Below, in pieces: positions 26,390-33,619 of a stretch of 39,958 nucleotides of DNA; position 1 is the first letter of the stretch; the number at the start of each line of letters is the position of its first letter. The DNA lies in the NCBI RefSeq assembly GCF_002409645.1, contig NZ_DHNR01000022.1, forward strand, positions 1 to 39,958, in the 5' to 3' direction. The DNA is from Acetobacter sp. UBA5411. Lineage in GTDB: Bacteria; Pseudomonadota; Alphaproteobacteria; Acetobacterales; Acetobacteraceae. Below the pieces are notes generated by a model, which saw nothing but the letters and a program-made list of their open reading frames with translations, did no database searches and was not told the origin of the DNA. Position numbers and translations under genes: made by a program.

Positions 26390-27885
26390 TGCTGACTGAT
26401 CTCACGATCGCACAGGCCGCTGAAGGTCTGCGCAAGAAAGAATTTTCCGCCGTCGAACTGACGAAGGCGCACACCGACGCCGTCGAAGCGTTGAACGGGC
26501 GGGTGAATGCCTACATCACCGTCACGCCCGACAAGGCGCTTGAAGCAGCCAAGAAGGCCGACAGCACACTGTCCGCTGGCGAAGCCCCTGCCCTGACAGG
26601 CATTCCCCTCGGCATCAAGGATCTGTTCTGCACCAACGGCGTACGGACGACCGCTGCCAGCAAGATCATCGGCAATTTCGTGCCGCCTTACGAGAGCACC
26701 GTCACGGCGAAGCTGCTCGAAAACGGCGCGATCTTTCTGGGCAAGACCAATCTTGACGAATTCGCCATGGGGTCCGGCAATCTGACGTCTGCCTTCGGTA
26801 GCGTCGAGAACCCTTGGCACCGCAAGGATGACGCCTCCGTTCTGGTTCCCGGCGGTTCATCTGGTGGCTCCGCAGCTGCCGTCGCTGCTCACATGGCGAT
26901 GGGCGCGACAGGCACCGATACCGGTGGTTCGATCCGTCAGCCAGCGGCTTATTGCGGTATCGTCGGGCTGAAGCCGACCTATGGGCGTTGCAGCCGCTGG
27001 GGCACCATCGCCTTCGCAAGCTCACTCGATCAGGCCGGTCCGATGACCCGCACTGTCGAAGACGCTGCGATCATGCTGACCGCGATGGCTGGTCACGATC
27101 CGAAGGATAGCACCTGTGCGGACGTGGCTGTTCCTGATTATCGTGCGGCGTGCGGTCGTAGCCTGAAAGGTCTGCGCGTTGGCATTCCCCAAGAATACGA
27201 TTCGCCCTTGATGGCGACAGAAAAAGGCAACGATATCCTTGCAGCGTGGAAAAAAGGCGCCAAGATACTAGAAGAGGCTGGTTGTGAAATCATTGATGTT
27301 TTCCTTCCCCACACGCGCTATGCCCTAGCCACTTACTATATCATCGCGCCAGCCGAATGTTCGTCCAACCTTGCCCGCTATGACGGCGTGCGCTTCGGTA
27401 AGCGGGCTGAAGGCGCGACCAGCCTTGACGATCTTTACGAAAAGACCCGTCACAATGGCTTTGGCGAGGAAGTCCGTCGTCGTATTCTGATGGGCACGTA
27501 TGTGCTGTCCGCTGGTTACTATGATGCCTACTACCTCAAGGCCCAGAAGGTCCGCACGCTGATTCAGCGCGACTTCACACAGGCTTTCCAGAAGGTGGAC
27601 GTGCTGCTCACCCCGACAGCGCCGACTGCGGCTTTCGCCCGCGACGAGAAGCCGGAAGATCCGGTGCAGATGTATCTCAACGACATCTTCACTGTGCCTG
27701 CCAGCATGGCCGGACAGCCCGCCATGTCGGTACCGGTCGCGCTTGACGACAAGGGCCTGCCGCTTGGTCTCCAACTGATCGGCAAGCATTTTGACGAGGA
27801 AACGATCATCGCGGTCGGGTCCGCTCTGGAAAAAGCCGCCGGGTTCACGGCCCGTCCGGACCTGCGTGCAGGGGTGAGCGCATGA
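26389..27885 (+). CDS. gatA: Asp/Glu-tRNA amidotransferase subunit A
   Basis: Amidase-signature enzyme (498 aa) that releases ammonia from Gln for the GatB active site. The Ser-cisSer-Lys triad is Lys77 (GIPLGIKDLF), Ser157 (PGGSSGGSAAAV) and nucleophile Ser181 (TDTGGSIRQPA). The rest follows the family with no gaps. It starts one base into the gatC stop and ends with an ATGA overlap with gatB. Confidence 0.96.
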   Translation: MLTDLTIAQAAEGLRKKEFSAVELTKAHTDAVEALNGRVNAYITVTPDKALEAAKKADSTLSAGEAPALTGIPLGIKDLFCTNGVRTTAASKIIGNFVPPYESTVTAKLLENGAIFLGKTNLDEFAMGSGNLTSAFGSVENPWHRKDDASVLVPGGSSGGSAAAVAAHMAMGATGTDTGGSIRQPAAYCGIVGLKPTYGRCSRWGTIAFASSLDQAGPMTRTVEDAAIMLTAMAGHDPKDSTCADVAVPDYRAACGRSLKGLRVGIPQEYDSPLMATEKGNDILAAWKKGAKILEEAGCEIIDVFLPHTRYALATYYIIAPAECSSNLARYDGVRFGKRAEGATSLDDLYEKTRHNGFGEEVRRRILMGTYVLSAGYYDAYYLKAQKVRTLIQRDFTQAFQKVDVLLTPTAPTAAFARDEKPEDPVQMYLNDIFTVPASMAGQPAMSVPVALDDKGLPLGLQLIGKHFDEETIIAVGSALEKAAGFTARPDLRAGVSA

Positions 27886-29333
27886 GCTACACGATTGAAG
27901 GCAACACCGGCACATGGGAGATCGTCGTCGGTCTTGAGGTGCATGCGCAGGTCATCAGCAAGTCGAAGCTGTTCTCCGGTGCGTCCACGCTTTTCGGCGG
28001 TGAGCCGAACTCGCACGTCAGTCTGATTGACGCCGGCTTCCCCGGCATGCTGCCGGTCATCAATCAGGCCTGCGTCGAACAGGCTGTCCGCACGGGTCTC
28101 GGCCTGAAGGCGCGGATCAATCTGGAAAGCCGCTTCGACCGCAAGAACTACTTCTATGCCGATCTGCCGACCGGTTATCAGATTAGCCAGTTCGAACATC
28201 CGATCATCGGCACTGGTGTCGTGCAGATTGAGCTTTCCGACGGCAGCACACGCGATATCGGCATCACGCGCCTGCATCTTGAGCAGGACGCGGGCAAGCT
28301 GATGCACGATCAGGACCCGAAGCGCTCCTTCGTGGACCTCAACCGTGCAGGCGTCGCACTGATGGAGATCGTCAGTGAGCCGGACATTCGCTCCCCTGAA
28401 GAGGCCGGAGCCTATGTCCGCAAGCTGCGCCAGATTCTGCGTTACCTCGGCACCTGCGACGGCAACATGGAAGAAGGCTCAATGCGTGCCGACGTGAACG
28501 TTTCCGTTCGCAAGAGCGCCAGTGAGCCGTTCCGCACGCGCTGCGAGATCAAGAACGTCAACTCGATCCGCTTTGTCATGCAGGCGATCGAGATCGAGGC
28601 AGCCCGCCAGATCGAGATCTGGGAGTCCGGTGGAGAGGTCGATCAGGAGACACGCCTGTTCGATCCGCACAAGGGTGAGACACGTTCGCTTCGTTCCAAG
28701 GAAGACGCGCACGATTACCGCTATTTCCCCGACCCTGATCTGCTGCCGCTGGTGGTGGAGCAGGCATGGGTGGACGAACTGGAGCGCGGCCTGCCTGAAC
28801 TGCCCGATGACAAGCGTGACCGTTTTATCAAGCAGTACGGTATCCCCCGTTACGACGCCAGCGTGCTGGTGGCCGAGCAGGCCATTGCCGATTATTACGA
28901 GGAAGTGGCGAAGGGCCGCGATGCCCGCCTGGCCGCCAACTGGGTCACGGGTGACCTGTTTGGTGCGCTGAACCGCACGGGTCGCAGCATTCAGGACAGT
29001 CCCATCTCGGCGCAGGCGCTGGGTGGTATGCTGGACCTGATGGCCGACAAGACAATCAATGGCAAGATTGCCAAGGAAGTCTTTGAGGACATGCTGGAAA
29101 CCGGCGACAGCGCCGCCGACATCGTGGAACGCAAGGGCCTGAAGCAGGTAACCGACACCGGCGCGATTGACGCCGCCGTGGCCGACGTGCTGGCGCGTAA
29201 TGCGGACAAGGTGGAGGAATACCGGGGTGGCAAGGATCGCCTGTTCGGGTTTTTCGTGGGCCAGGTGATGAAAGCCATGGCAGGCAAGGCCAATCCGGCC
29301 ATTGTGAATGAGGCCCTGAAAAAAGTTTTGTAA
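27882..29333 (+). CDS. gatB: Asp/Glu-tRNA amidotransferase subunit B
   Basis: Subunit (483 aa) that phosphorylates and amidates the misacylated tRNA. GLEVHAQV is near the N-terminus, followed by KNYFYADLPTGYQISQ, GSMRADVNVS and HDYRYFPDPDLLPL. The C-terminal YqeY/GatB tail domain ends PAIVNEALKKVL. Translation is coupled to gatA by ATGA. A long inverted repeat and tRNA-Ser follow. Confidence 0.96.
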   Translation: MSYTIEGNTGTWEIVVGLEVHAQVISKSKLFSGASTLFGGEPNSHVSLIDAGFPGMLPVINQACVEQAVRTGLGLKARINLESRFDRKNYFYADLPTGYQISQFEHPIIGTGVVQIELSDGSTRDIGITRLHLEQDAGKLMHDQDPKRSFVDLNRAGVALMEIVSEPDIRSPEEAGAYVRKLRQILRYLGTCDGNMEEGSMRADVNVSVRKSASEPFRTRCEIKNVNSIRFVMQAIEIEAARQIEIWESGGEVDQETRLFDPHKGETRSLRSKEDAHDYRYFPDPDLLPLVVEQAWVDELERGLPELPDDKRDRFIKQYGIPRYDASVLVAEQAIADYYEEVAKGRDARLAANWVTGDLFGALNRTGRSIQDSPISAQALGGMLDLMADKTINGKIAKEVFEDMLETGDSAADIVERKGLKQVTDTGAIDAAVADVLARNADKVEEYRGGKDRLFGFFVGQVMKAMAGKANPAIVNEALKKVL

Positions 29334-29359
29334 AAACGGGCTTTAACGCATTTTGGGGC

Positions 29360-29400
29360 TTTGCAGGGTTGCGGCAACACGCTAAAAGCAGCCCTGCAAA
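29360..29400 (+). terminator. long inverted repeat after gatB
   Basis: Arms 29360-29372 and 29388-29400 pair over 13 bp with one G-U, around a 15-nt loop. No T tract follows. It lies 27 nt after the gatB stop and before the tRNA promoter, consistent with a transcription end or a processing stem. Confidence 0.5.
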
Positions 29401-29412
29401 CGCCGTGTTACT

Positions 29413-29418
29413 TATAAT
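29413..29418 (+). promoter_or_regulatory. -10 element of the tRNA-Ser promoter
   Basis: A perfect TATAAT lies 14 nt before the mature tRNA, followed by a GC-rich discriminator (GCGCGC) typical of stable-RNA promoters. No good -35 hexamer is evident. Confidence 0.6.
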
Positions 29419-29432
29419 GCGCGCTCTTCGGC

Positions 29433-29525
29433 GGAGGGGTGGCCGAGTGGCTGAAGGCGGCGGTTTGCTAAACCGTTATACGATGTCAAGTCGTATCGAG
29501 GGTTCGAATCCCTTCCCCTCCGCCA
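29433..29525 (+). tRNA. tRNA-Ser(GCT)
   Basis: The acceptor stem GGAGGGG (29433-29439) pairs with CCCCTCC (29515-29521). Discriminator G and an encoded CCA follow (29522-29525). The anticodon loop is TTGCTAA at 29465-29471, giving anticodon GCT (29467-29469). A long variable arm with stem TACGA/TCGTA and the T-loop GGTTCGAATC mark a class II tRNA-Ser. Its 3' end borders the integrase of the prophage-like element, so it is the probable attachment site. Confidence 0.96.
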
Positions 29526-29555
29526 GAACTTCTTGTAAACAAACAAGAAATTGCC

Positions 29556-29575
29556 AAGCGCCCTTTGGGGCGCTT
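29556..29575. terminator. hairpin between tRNA-Ser and the integrase
   Basis: AAGCGCCC (29556-29563), loop TTTG, GGGCGCTT (29568-29575): a perfect 8-bp stem between the convergent tRNA and integrase. A second stem, TTCTTGT-aaacaa-ACAAGAA, lies just before it at 29530-29549. The T tract is short. It is a likely terminator for the tRNA, the integrase, or both. Confidence 0.6.
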
Positions 29576-29596
29576 TGGTCGTTTCAGGATGGTTTT

Positions 29597-30727
29597 TCAG
29601 GCTGCTGTGGGGGAATTTGTGGGGACCCCTGCAAAAATCTGCTCCGCCTGGAACTGGACCCGTTCCTGTTCCTCCACGGTCAGGAAGCCCAGATAGTTCT
29701 GCTCGGTCACCTTCACGGAACTGTGTCCGAGATGTCGGGACAGGCGATAGATGTTTCCCCCTGCCTTCAGCCACCGCACGGCAAAGGCATGTCGCAGGCC
29801 ATGCACCCCGAAGCGCCGGAATAGCGGATTTTCACGCAGGATGCGCCGCATGATCTGGGCGTGGTTGGATGAGAAATTGGCAAATGGCCTGCCGGTGGTG
29901 CCGCTGGTGTAAAGGAAGCCATTTGCTGCCCCCTCCTCCAGTGCCCTGGTGGCATTGCCGCCGGGCGTGTGCCAGCTGATGGTGCGCGGCCTGCTGGTCT
30001 TGGTTTTGGTCAGCAGGATCTGGCGGCTTCGGCTGTCCACCTGCCAGCGTTCCAGCTTCACGGCTTCGTTCATGCGCATGCCGGTTTCGGCCAGTATGGA
30101 CAGGATACCTGCAACGCCAGGGGGTGCCGCGTCGATCGCGGTCTGGATTTCCTTCCGCGTGGGCGGCCGCTTGGGTTCGCGGCGTTCGCGGATGATCGTG
30201 CGGTCAAAGGCCTGCACCGGATTATCCGTCCGCCAGCCGATAGAGCAGCAGAAGCTGAGCAACCGGGAGAGCGCCGTCAGATCGCGCTGGATGGAGGCGT
30301 TGGAGATGGCTTTCCCCTTCCCTTTTCCCAGCGCTTTTATTGACCCATTGCGCTTACGGTCGCTGACTCAGTCGGCGATGTCTCGTGTCGTAATGGAGGC
30401 TACCATCAAACAGCCAAACCGTTCGTCAAAGCGACGAATGCTGGATAGGTAGCGCTTGCGGACAGAGTCCTTGACGCCATCCAGTCCTTCCCCAGCCCAG
30501 CGTACTACAGCAGCCTTCCATGATTCCTCGCCAGGCACGTCCAGGGCAGTCCGTTCCAGTCTGAGGCGTAGCGCTTTTATACGTCTTTCCGCTTCCCGTG
30601 CATCATCTGTGAATAGGCTCTGTCGATATCGTTCTCCGCGAATGACGATTTCCGCCCACCACGTATCGCCGCGAAGGAAGCAGTTCTTCGGTTTTTTTGT
30701 CGAATGTCGGCGCGGCGGCTTTGGCAA
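29597..30727 (-). pseudogene. int: tyrosine recombinase (phage integrase) interrupted by one in-frame TGA
   Basis: The frame from TTG 30727 (AGGAG eight bases upstream) to 29597 would encode 376 residues, but codon 120 is TGA at 30368-30370. Residues 1-119 hold the N-terminal arm- and core-binding parts. After the stop the same frame continues without shift (VSDRKRNG, then NASIQRDLTALSRLLSF) into a complete catalytic domain with Arg218, His309, Arg312 (HGLRHAF), His335 (LGH) and Tyr345. Relatives usually read DW or DF at the stop, so TGG to TGA is the simplest change. As it stands the integrase is split and probably inactive, unless the TGA is read through or the C-terminal piece starts internally at TTG 30262. 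It lies at the tRNA end of the element. Confidence 0.85.
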
Positions 30728-30918
30728 TTAAGGGTCTCCTGTTCGATAATCCATGCTTCGATGCGTGCGGGGCTGAACGTCCAGCGGCGACCGATCTTGG
30801 CGGCCGGGATTTCTCCCCGCTGGGCGAGTGCCAGAATGGTGCGGTGGGGCACGCCAGTGCGTTCCGCGATGACGTAGGCGTCAACGCGCTTTTCCATGGG
30901 GTTCGGGGACTGCGTCAT
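30577..30918 (-). CDS. helix-turn-helix excisionase-type DNA-binding protein
   Basis: 113 aa from ATG 30918, which overlaps the upstream stop as ATGA. Residues 11-60 form a MerR/AlpA-like helix-turn-helix (YVIAERTGVPHRTILALAQ, then GEIPAAKIGRRWTFSPARIEAW), the type used by excisionases and integrase-control proteins. The remaining 50 residues are basic and read through the first 151 nt of the integrase in another frame. That overlap is unusually long, and the tail may be non-functional extension. Its position next to int fits a role in directing excision or controlling int. Confidence 0.75.
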   Translation of the reverse strand: MTQSPNPMEKRVDAYVIAERTGVPHRTILALAQRGEIPAAKIGRRWTFSPARIEAWIIEQETLNCQSRRADIRQKNRRTASFAAIRGGRKSSFAENDIDRAYSQMMHGKRKDV

Positions 30919-31145
30919 TCGCCTTCCCCCTTTTCTCTGGTCCATGCCTGCGTACCGCGCGCCCGGATCAGCTTGCGGCCGTTCTCGGTTACGAGACTGC
31001 CACGAAAGACAATGCAGCACGGACCATCATCCTCGCGCGTGATGCCGACGTAATCGCCCCGGCCATTGCCGTGGATCTCGATGCTGTAAATCTCTTTTCC
31101 GAATTCGAGGCCCTGTAGGGCGGGATGGCTGGACAGGTCGCTCAT
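30915..31145 (-). CDS. small unrecognised phage protein, 76 aa
   Basis: ATG at 31145 overlaps the upstream stop as ATGA, and its own stop overlaps the HTH gene the same way. The protein contains GRGDYVGITREDDGPCCIVF and a C-terminal KGEGE. It is soluble with no recognised domain. The coupling at both ends makes a real gene likely. Function unknown. Confidence 0.65.
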   Translation of the reverse strand: MSDLSSHPALQGLEFGKEIYSIEIHGNGRGDYVGITREDDGPCCIVFRGSLVTENGRKLIRARGTQAWTREKGEGE

Positions 31146-31393
31146 GCCATCACCTGTCCGCGCGCTGCGGCAGACGGCACGGCGTAATCGCACTGATCCT
31201 GACTGGTGGACAGGGCCAGCTTCCCCTCACTGACCAGAATGTTCAGCATGCGGGTTACGTGGCTCTGCCGTTTCAGGCCGGGCATGAAGCGCCGCACCGT
31301 CGTGGCGGGGATGGAGCTGGCGCCAGTGTAACGGACCGCGTCACGGTGAGCGCCAAGCACCTTGTCCTTCATGGTGGGCTGGCTGCTTTTCAT
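31142..31393 (-). CDS. small phage protein, possible winged helix, 83 aa
   Basis: Starts at ATG 31393 overlapping the upstream stop (ATGA) and ends overlapping the next start. The middle (SIPATTVRRFMPGLKRQSHV, then TRMLNILVSEGKLALS) has the pattern of a winged helix-turn-helix, with a probable recognition helix and wing. This is only a pattern reading. It would fit a small regulator in the leftward early operon. Confidence 0.6.
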   Translation of the reverse strand: MKSSQPTMKDKVLGAHRDAVRYTGASSIPATTVRRFMPGLKRQSHVTRMLNILVSEGKLALSTSQDQCDYAVPSAAARGQVMA

Positions 31394-31527
31394 GGCAGTG
31401 CCTCCAGCACGATCAGGACAAGGCCGCCCCAGATGATGCAGAACAGCAGCACATGCGCGGCGATTTCGTGCGTTGTGGGCAGATTGTCGCGGATGCGGTC
31501 AAGGTGACGGTCGGGGATATGGATCAT
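31390..31527 (-). CDS. 45-aa single-pass membrane protein
   Basis: Very short gene from ATG 31527 to TGA 31390, coupled by ATGA to both neighbours. The first 24 residues are polar (MIHIPDRHLDRIRDNLPTT), then one hydrophobic helix follows (HVLLFCIIWGGLVLIVLEAL) to the C-terminus. The N-in topology and coupled position make it a believable phage microprotein. Function unknown. Confidence 0.6.
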   Translation of the reverse strand: MIHIPDRHLDRIRDNLPTTHEIAAHVLLFCIIWGGLVLIVLEALP

Positions 31528-31811
31528 GACTGCACCCTCCCCGCCTGGGCGCGACGGAACGTGATGGCTTCGATCTCTGGCCCTTCGGCCATGAAGGCCC
31601 TCATGATGATCCGTTCCAGATCTTCCATGCGCTCGTTTTCAGCACGTACCGCGCTGCGGGCAGCCTGTAGCTGGTTCTGGTCGTAGTTGACCTCGGCGCC
31701 TGTGAACCACATGCGGAACTGACGGTGTACGTTGATGGCGGCGGCCTGATCCTTGACGGATAGCAGACCGACCAGTTCACCGGCAGGAATGGGCGTGAAA
31801 TCTTGTTTCAT
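31524..31811 (-). CDS. small unrecognised phage protein, 95 aa
   Basis: ATG 31811 overlaps the upstream stop as ATGA. The protein is soluble, with a helical, Arg/Glu-rich C-terminal half (QLQAARSAVRAENERMEDLE, then RIIMRAFMAEG) that could form a coiled coil. An open frame continues 44 codons upstream but inside the previous gene. No family is recognised. Confidence 0.65.
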   Translation of the reverse strand: MKQDFTPIPAGELVGLLSVKDQAAAINVHRQFRMWFTGAEVNYDQNQLQAARSAVRAENERMEDLERIIMRAFMAEGPEIEAITFRRAQAGRVQS

Positions 31812-32092
31812 GCTGCGCCCTGCCCGTTCTGTGCCATGTGGCGGGATGCATGCCGGTGAGCGATGCGACTCAACTCCGCTTCCTCGGCATCGATGTAGTG
31901 ACTTAGGTCGCGCATGGCGGCACGCAGGGCGCGGCGTTCGCACATCAACAGGGCGATGCCAGCACCCTGTTGCGGCAGGGCGGCCAGCATCGCGCTTTCG
32001 GCTATCTGGCGGCGGACAATGACGTCCTGCAGGGCATCAGGGGCACTCGGTGGTGGGCCTCGCCTGATGGGAATTACTGTGATTTTGGACAT
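31808..32092 (-). CDS. small unrecognised phage protein, 94 aa
   Basis: First gene of the coupled leftward run, starting at ATG 32092 with GGAGAG about 6 nt upstream. It is Ala-rich and helical, with a Pro-rich start (RRGPPPSAPDAL) and a His/Arg/Gln C-terminus. No recognised domain is seen. The run 32092 to 29597 is joined by 4-nt overlaps down to the HTH gene. Confidence 0.65.
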   Translation of the reverse strand: MSKITVIPIRRGPPPSAPDALQDVIVRRQIAESAMLAALPQQGAGIALLMCERRALRAAMRDLSHYIDAEEAELSRIAHRHASRHMAQNGQGAA

Positions 32093-32182
32093 GGAAACTC
32101 TCCATTACTGGGCGCGCGTCAACAGGCCCGGCGATGCGGGTGGAGCGCGAAAATCTTGAAAATTGGAATGTCGGGTCTCAAA

Positions 32183-32214
32183 TGCGGGAACGGCTGTTGT
32201 CAGCCATTCCCGCA
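32183..32214 (-). terminator. strong hairpin between the membrane-protein gene and the leftward small-gene run
   Basis: TGCGGGAA-C-GGCTG (32183-32196), loop TTGT, CAGCC-A-TTCCCGCA (32201-32214): 13 pairs with a single mismatch. On the minus strand it follows the 176-aa membrane protein gene by about 130 nt and is followed by ATTTGAG, so the T tract is weak. It probably ends or attenuates transcription entering 32092. Confidence 0.5.
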
Positions 32215-32255
32215 CTCTCCATCATCGGGGTTGTTCAGACTCGATGAGGAAACCG

Positions 32256-32354
32256 ATGGCAAAAGACGAAACGGCACCTCCTCCACGTCCACAACCGCTA
32301 CCGGTTGATGATGGTGGACGGGTGCAGACCGTTCCTGTGAAAACTAATGCATAG
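32256..32354 (+). CDS. possible 32-aa microprotein
   Basis: ATG 32256 with GAGGA five to six bases upstream opens a 32-codon frame rich in Pro, Asp and Thr (ETAPPPRPQPLPVDDGGR). It ends 11 nt into the 3' end of the minus-strand membrane gene. Composition resembles small Pro-rich phage proteins, but no domain is seen and it stands alone on this strand. Weakly supported. Confidence 0.35.
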   Translation: MAKDETAPPPRPQPLPVDDGGRVQTVPVKTNA

Positions 32355-32874
32355 ATTTTAAGGGGGAACAAAACTGAAGCAGGCCTGCGATGGGGGGAGT
32401 AATGAGAAACACCCACCACGCACCCTGCATCAGTCGCGTGAATTTCTTCATGCGCCGGTCGTTTTTCTGAATGGATTCCTGATAGGTCACTGCTACGGCT
32501 TCTTGGCATAGAAGTTCTGAATCGTGAGGGATATCCAAAACTTCCACGGGTTTGAAACCGGCTTCGCTCCATGCAGTTGGAGCAAGCGCTGTAGCGCAAA
32601 GGACCGCTGTAACAGCATTCCCCGTCAATAGAACCCAGCCTGCTGCGATATAGTCTTTGTTTAGTATTATCCCCAATGACACGCCCATTAATGGAACAAC
32701 CCAGGTTAACAGGCTTGTTGCTCGTGTCTGGGCGCCCGTCAGGGCAGTGCTTTGGGCGGCAAGACGCAACTCTCCATGACGAACGGCCTGATTGGCCTTC
32801 CATAGCCTGATCTCGTTGCTCTTTTTTCCCATATCCAATGGTGCAGGCGACGAATGGTCTGCTTTCTCGGACAT
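32344..32874 (-). CDS. three-helix membrane protein of the element (SLATT-like layout)
   Basis: 176 aa from ATG 32874, with AGGGAGG upstream. A polar N-terminus (1-52) leads into two close hydrophobic helices at about 54-71 and 77-98. A cytosolic loop of about 50 residues (YQESIQKNDRRMKKFTRLM) follows, then a third helix at about 151-168. The stretch RLAAQSTALTGAQTRATSLLTW before the first helix resembles the entry of small membrane effectors such as SLATT/Pycsar-type proteins. That is a layout resemblance only; no nucleotide-sensing domain is present. It is the first gene to the left of the left operator pair. Superinfection exclusion or another membrane role is possible but not shown. Confidence 0.65.
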   Translation of the reverse strand: MSEKADHSSPAPLDMGKKSNEIRLWKANQAVRHGELRLAAQSTALTGAQTRATSLLTWVVPLMGVSLGIILNKDYIAAGWVLLTGNAVTAVLCATALAPTAWSEAGFKPVEVLDIPHDSELLCQEAVAVTYQESIQKNDRRMKKFTRLMQGAWWVFLITPPIAGLLQFCSPLKSMH

Positions 32875-32983
32875 GCGGCCCTCCCTGTCTGGATGCAATC
32901 ATAGCAGTGATCGGGAGGCTGCGCATTGATGGACCGAGCCTGCTGATGTGCGAAATCTCGGTGGAGTTGGTGAACATGGAAAA

Positions 32984-33008
32984 CCTCCATCACGTGGTGT
33001 GATGGAGG
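32984..33008 (-). promoter_or_regulatory. leader hairpin just left of the left operator pair
   Basis: CCTCCATCAC (32984-32993), loop GTGGT, GTGATGGAGG (32999-33008): a perfect 10-bp stem. On the minus strand it is followed at once by TTTT. It lies five bases from the first operator palindrome and would be the first structure transcribed leftward, as an attenuator or terminator would be. Confidence 0.6.
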
Positions 33009-33012
33009 AAAT

Positions 33013-33061
33013 GTCTCCCAAAGAGACGGATAGCGCAAGAGGAAATGTCTCTATTAGAGAC
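33013..33061. promoter_or_regulatory. left operator pair, GTCTC-N5-GAGAC x2
   Basis: Two palindromes, 33013-33027 (centre CCAAA) and 33047-33061 (centre TATTA), have centres 34 bp apart. Both are preceded by the same GAGGAAAT. They match the two sites at 34007-34057 that flank the repressor promoter region, so they are very likely bound by the same repressor and control leftward transcription. Confidence 0.75.
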
Positions 33062-33115
33062 TAAATATCACTTATGCACGGAATTAGGTCGTATACATGC
33101 GGTCGAAAATGAAGA

Positions 33116-33484
33116 TCAGTCTTGATCGCTATCGGGCAGCAGCGCACCTCCCATGACCAATCCGGCCGCGCCTTCACATCCATTTTTTGATCCGGTAACC
33201 ATGCACGCCTGTGTGTAGGCTGCACGCTGGGCACCACACACTACATTCATTTTTCCTGCAGCCGTGATATCGCCCAGCACATGGTATTTCTCGGCATTGG
33301 TTCTCACACATGCAAACAGAGACGCCATTAACGGCGTATGGTTCTGTTGCATTTTTCTAAAATTATCTGACATATCATTCATTACAGCTTGTGCCCTTGC
33401 TCTTTGTTCATCCGTTTGAGCCATAGCCGGGCTATAAATGCCAATTATCATTAATATAATGACAGTTTTATTTAATATTTTCAA
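33116..33484 (-). CDS. secreted four-cysteine protein (moron-like)
   Basis: 122 aa from TTG 33484, with AAAGGA eight bases upstream. Residues 1-22 are a classic Sec signal peptide (KILNKT, hydrophobic core, SPAMA|Q). The mature protein has four Cys at 59, 83, 94 and 103, probably two disulphides, and no recognised family. The gene is more AT-rich than its neighbours and has its own AT-rich promoter region. It sits between repressor and left operators, where lambda carries rexAB, and points the same way as the repressor, so it may be expressed in the lysogen. A periplasmic or surface-acting lysogenic conversion factor is an inference. Confidence 0.72.
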   Translation of the reverse strand: MKILNKTVIILMIIGIYSPAMAQTDEQRARAQAVMNDMSDNFRKMQQNHTPLMASLFACVRTNAEKYHVLGDITAAGKMNVVCGAQRAAYTQACMVTGSKNGCEGAAGLVMGGALLPDSDQD

Positions 33485-33517
33485 TTCTTGTATCCTTTAT
33501 ATTACCATAATGAATTA

Positions 33518-33523
33518 ATTATA
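33518..33523 (-). promoter_or_regulatory. -10 element of the secreted-protein gene
   Basis: Read on the minus strand this is a perfect TATAAT in a very AT-rich gap. It would start transcription near 33511, about 27 nt before the TTG start. The -35 region is poor. Confidence 0.4.
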
Positions 33524-33619
33524 TAAACATTCCGTATACCGCGCCTTCATGTTTGTTCTGCCATTGTTCACGCGGATAAAGGAGGCGTCACGTTGAAAGC
33601 TATGAAACCGGTTTGGAGA

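Noticed and set aside
29369..29824. 151-codon plus-strand frame through tRNA-Ser
   Set aside because: It translates a tRNA and the antisense of the integrase; not a gene.
30368..30370. Selenocysteine or recoding at the integrase TGA
   Set aside because: No stem-loop of the right kind is obvious just downstream, and phage integrases are not known selenoproteins; a nonsense change is simpler.
32222..32977. 251-codon minus-strand frame with GGAGG before its ATG at 32977
   Set aside because: It lies over the membrane-protein gene in another frame; the protein is Ser/Arg/Gly/Cys-rich with no domain, while the other frame has clear membrane helices and its own AGGGAGG site.
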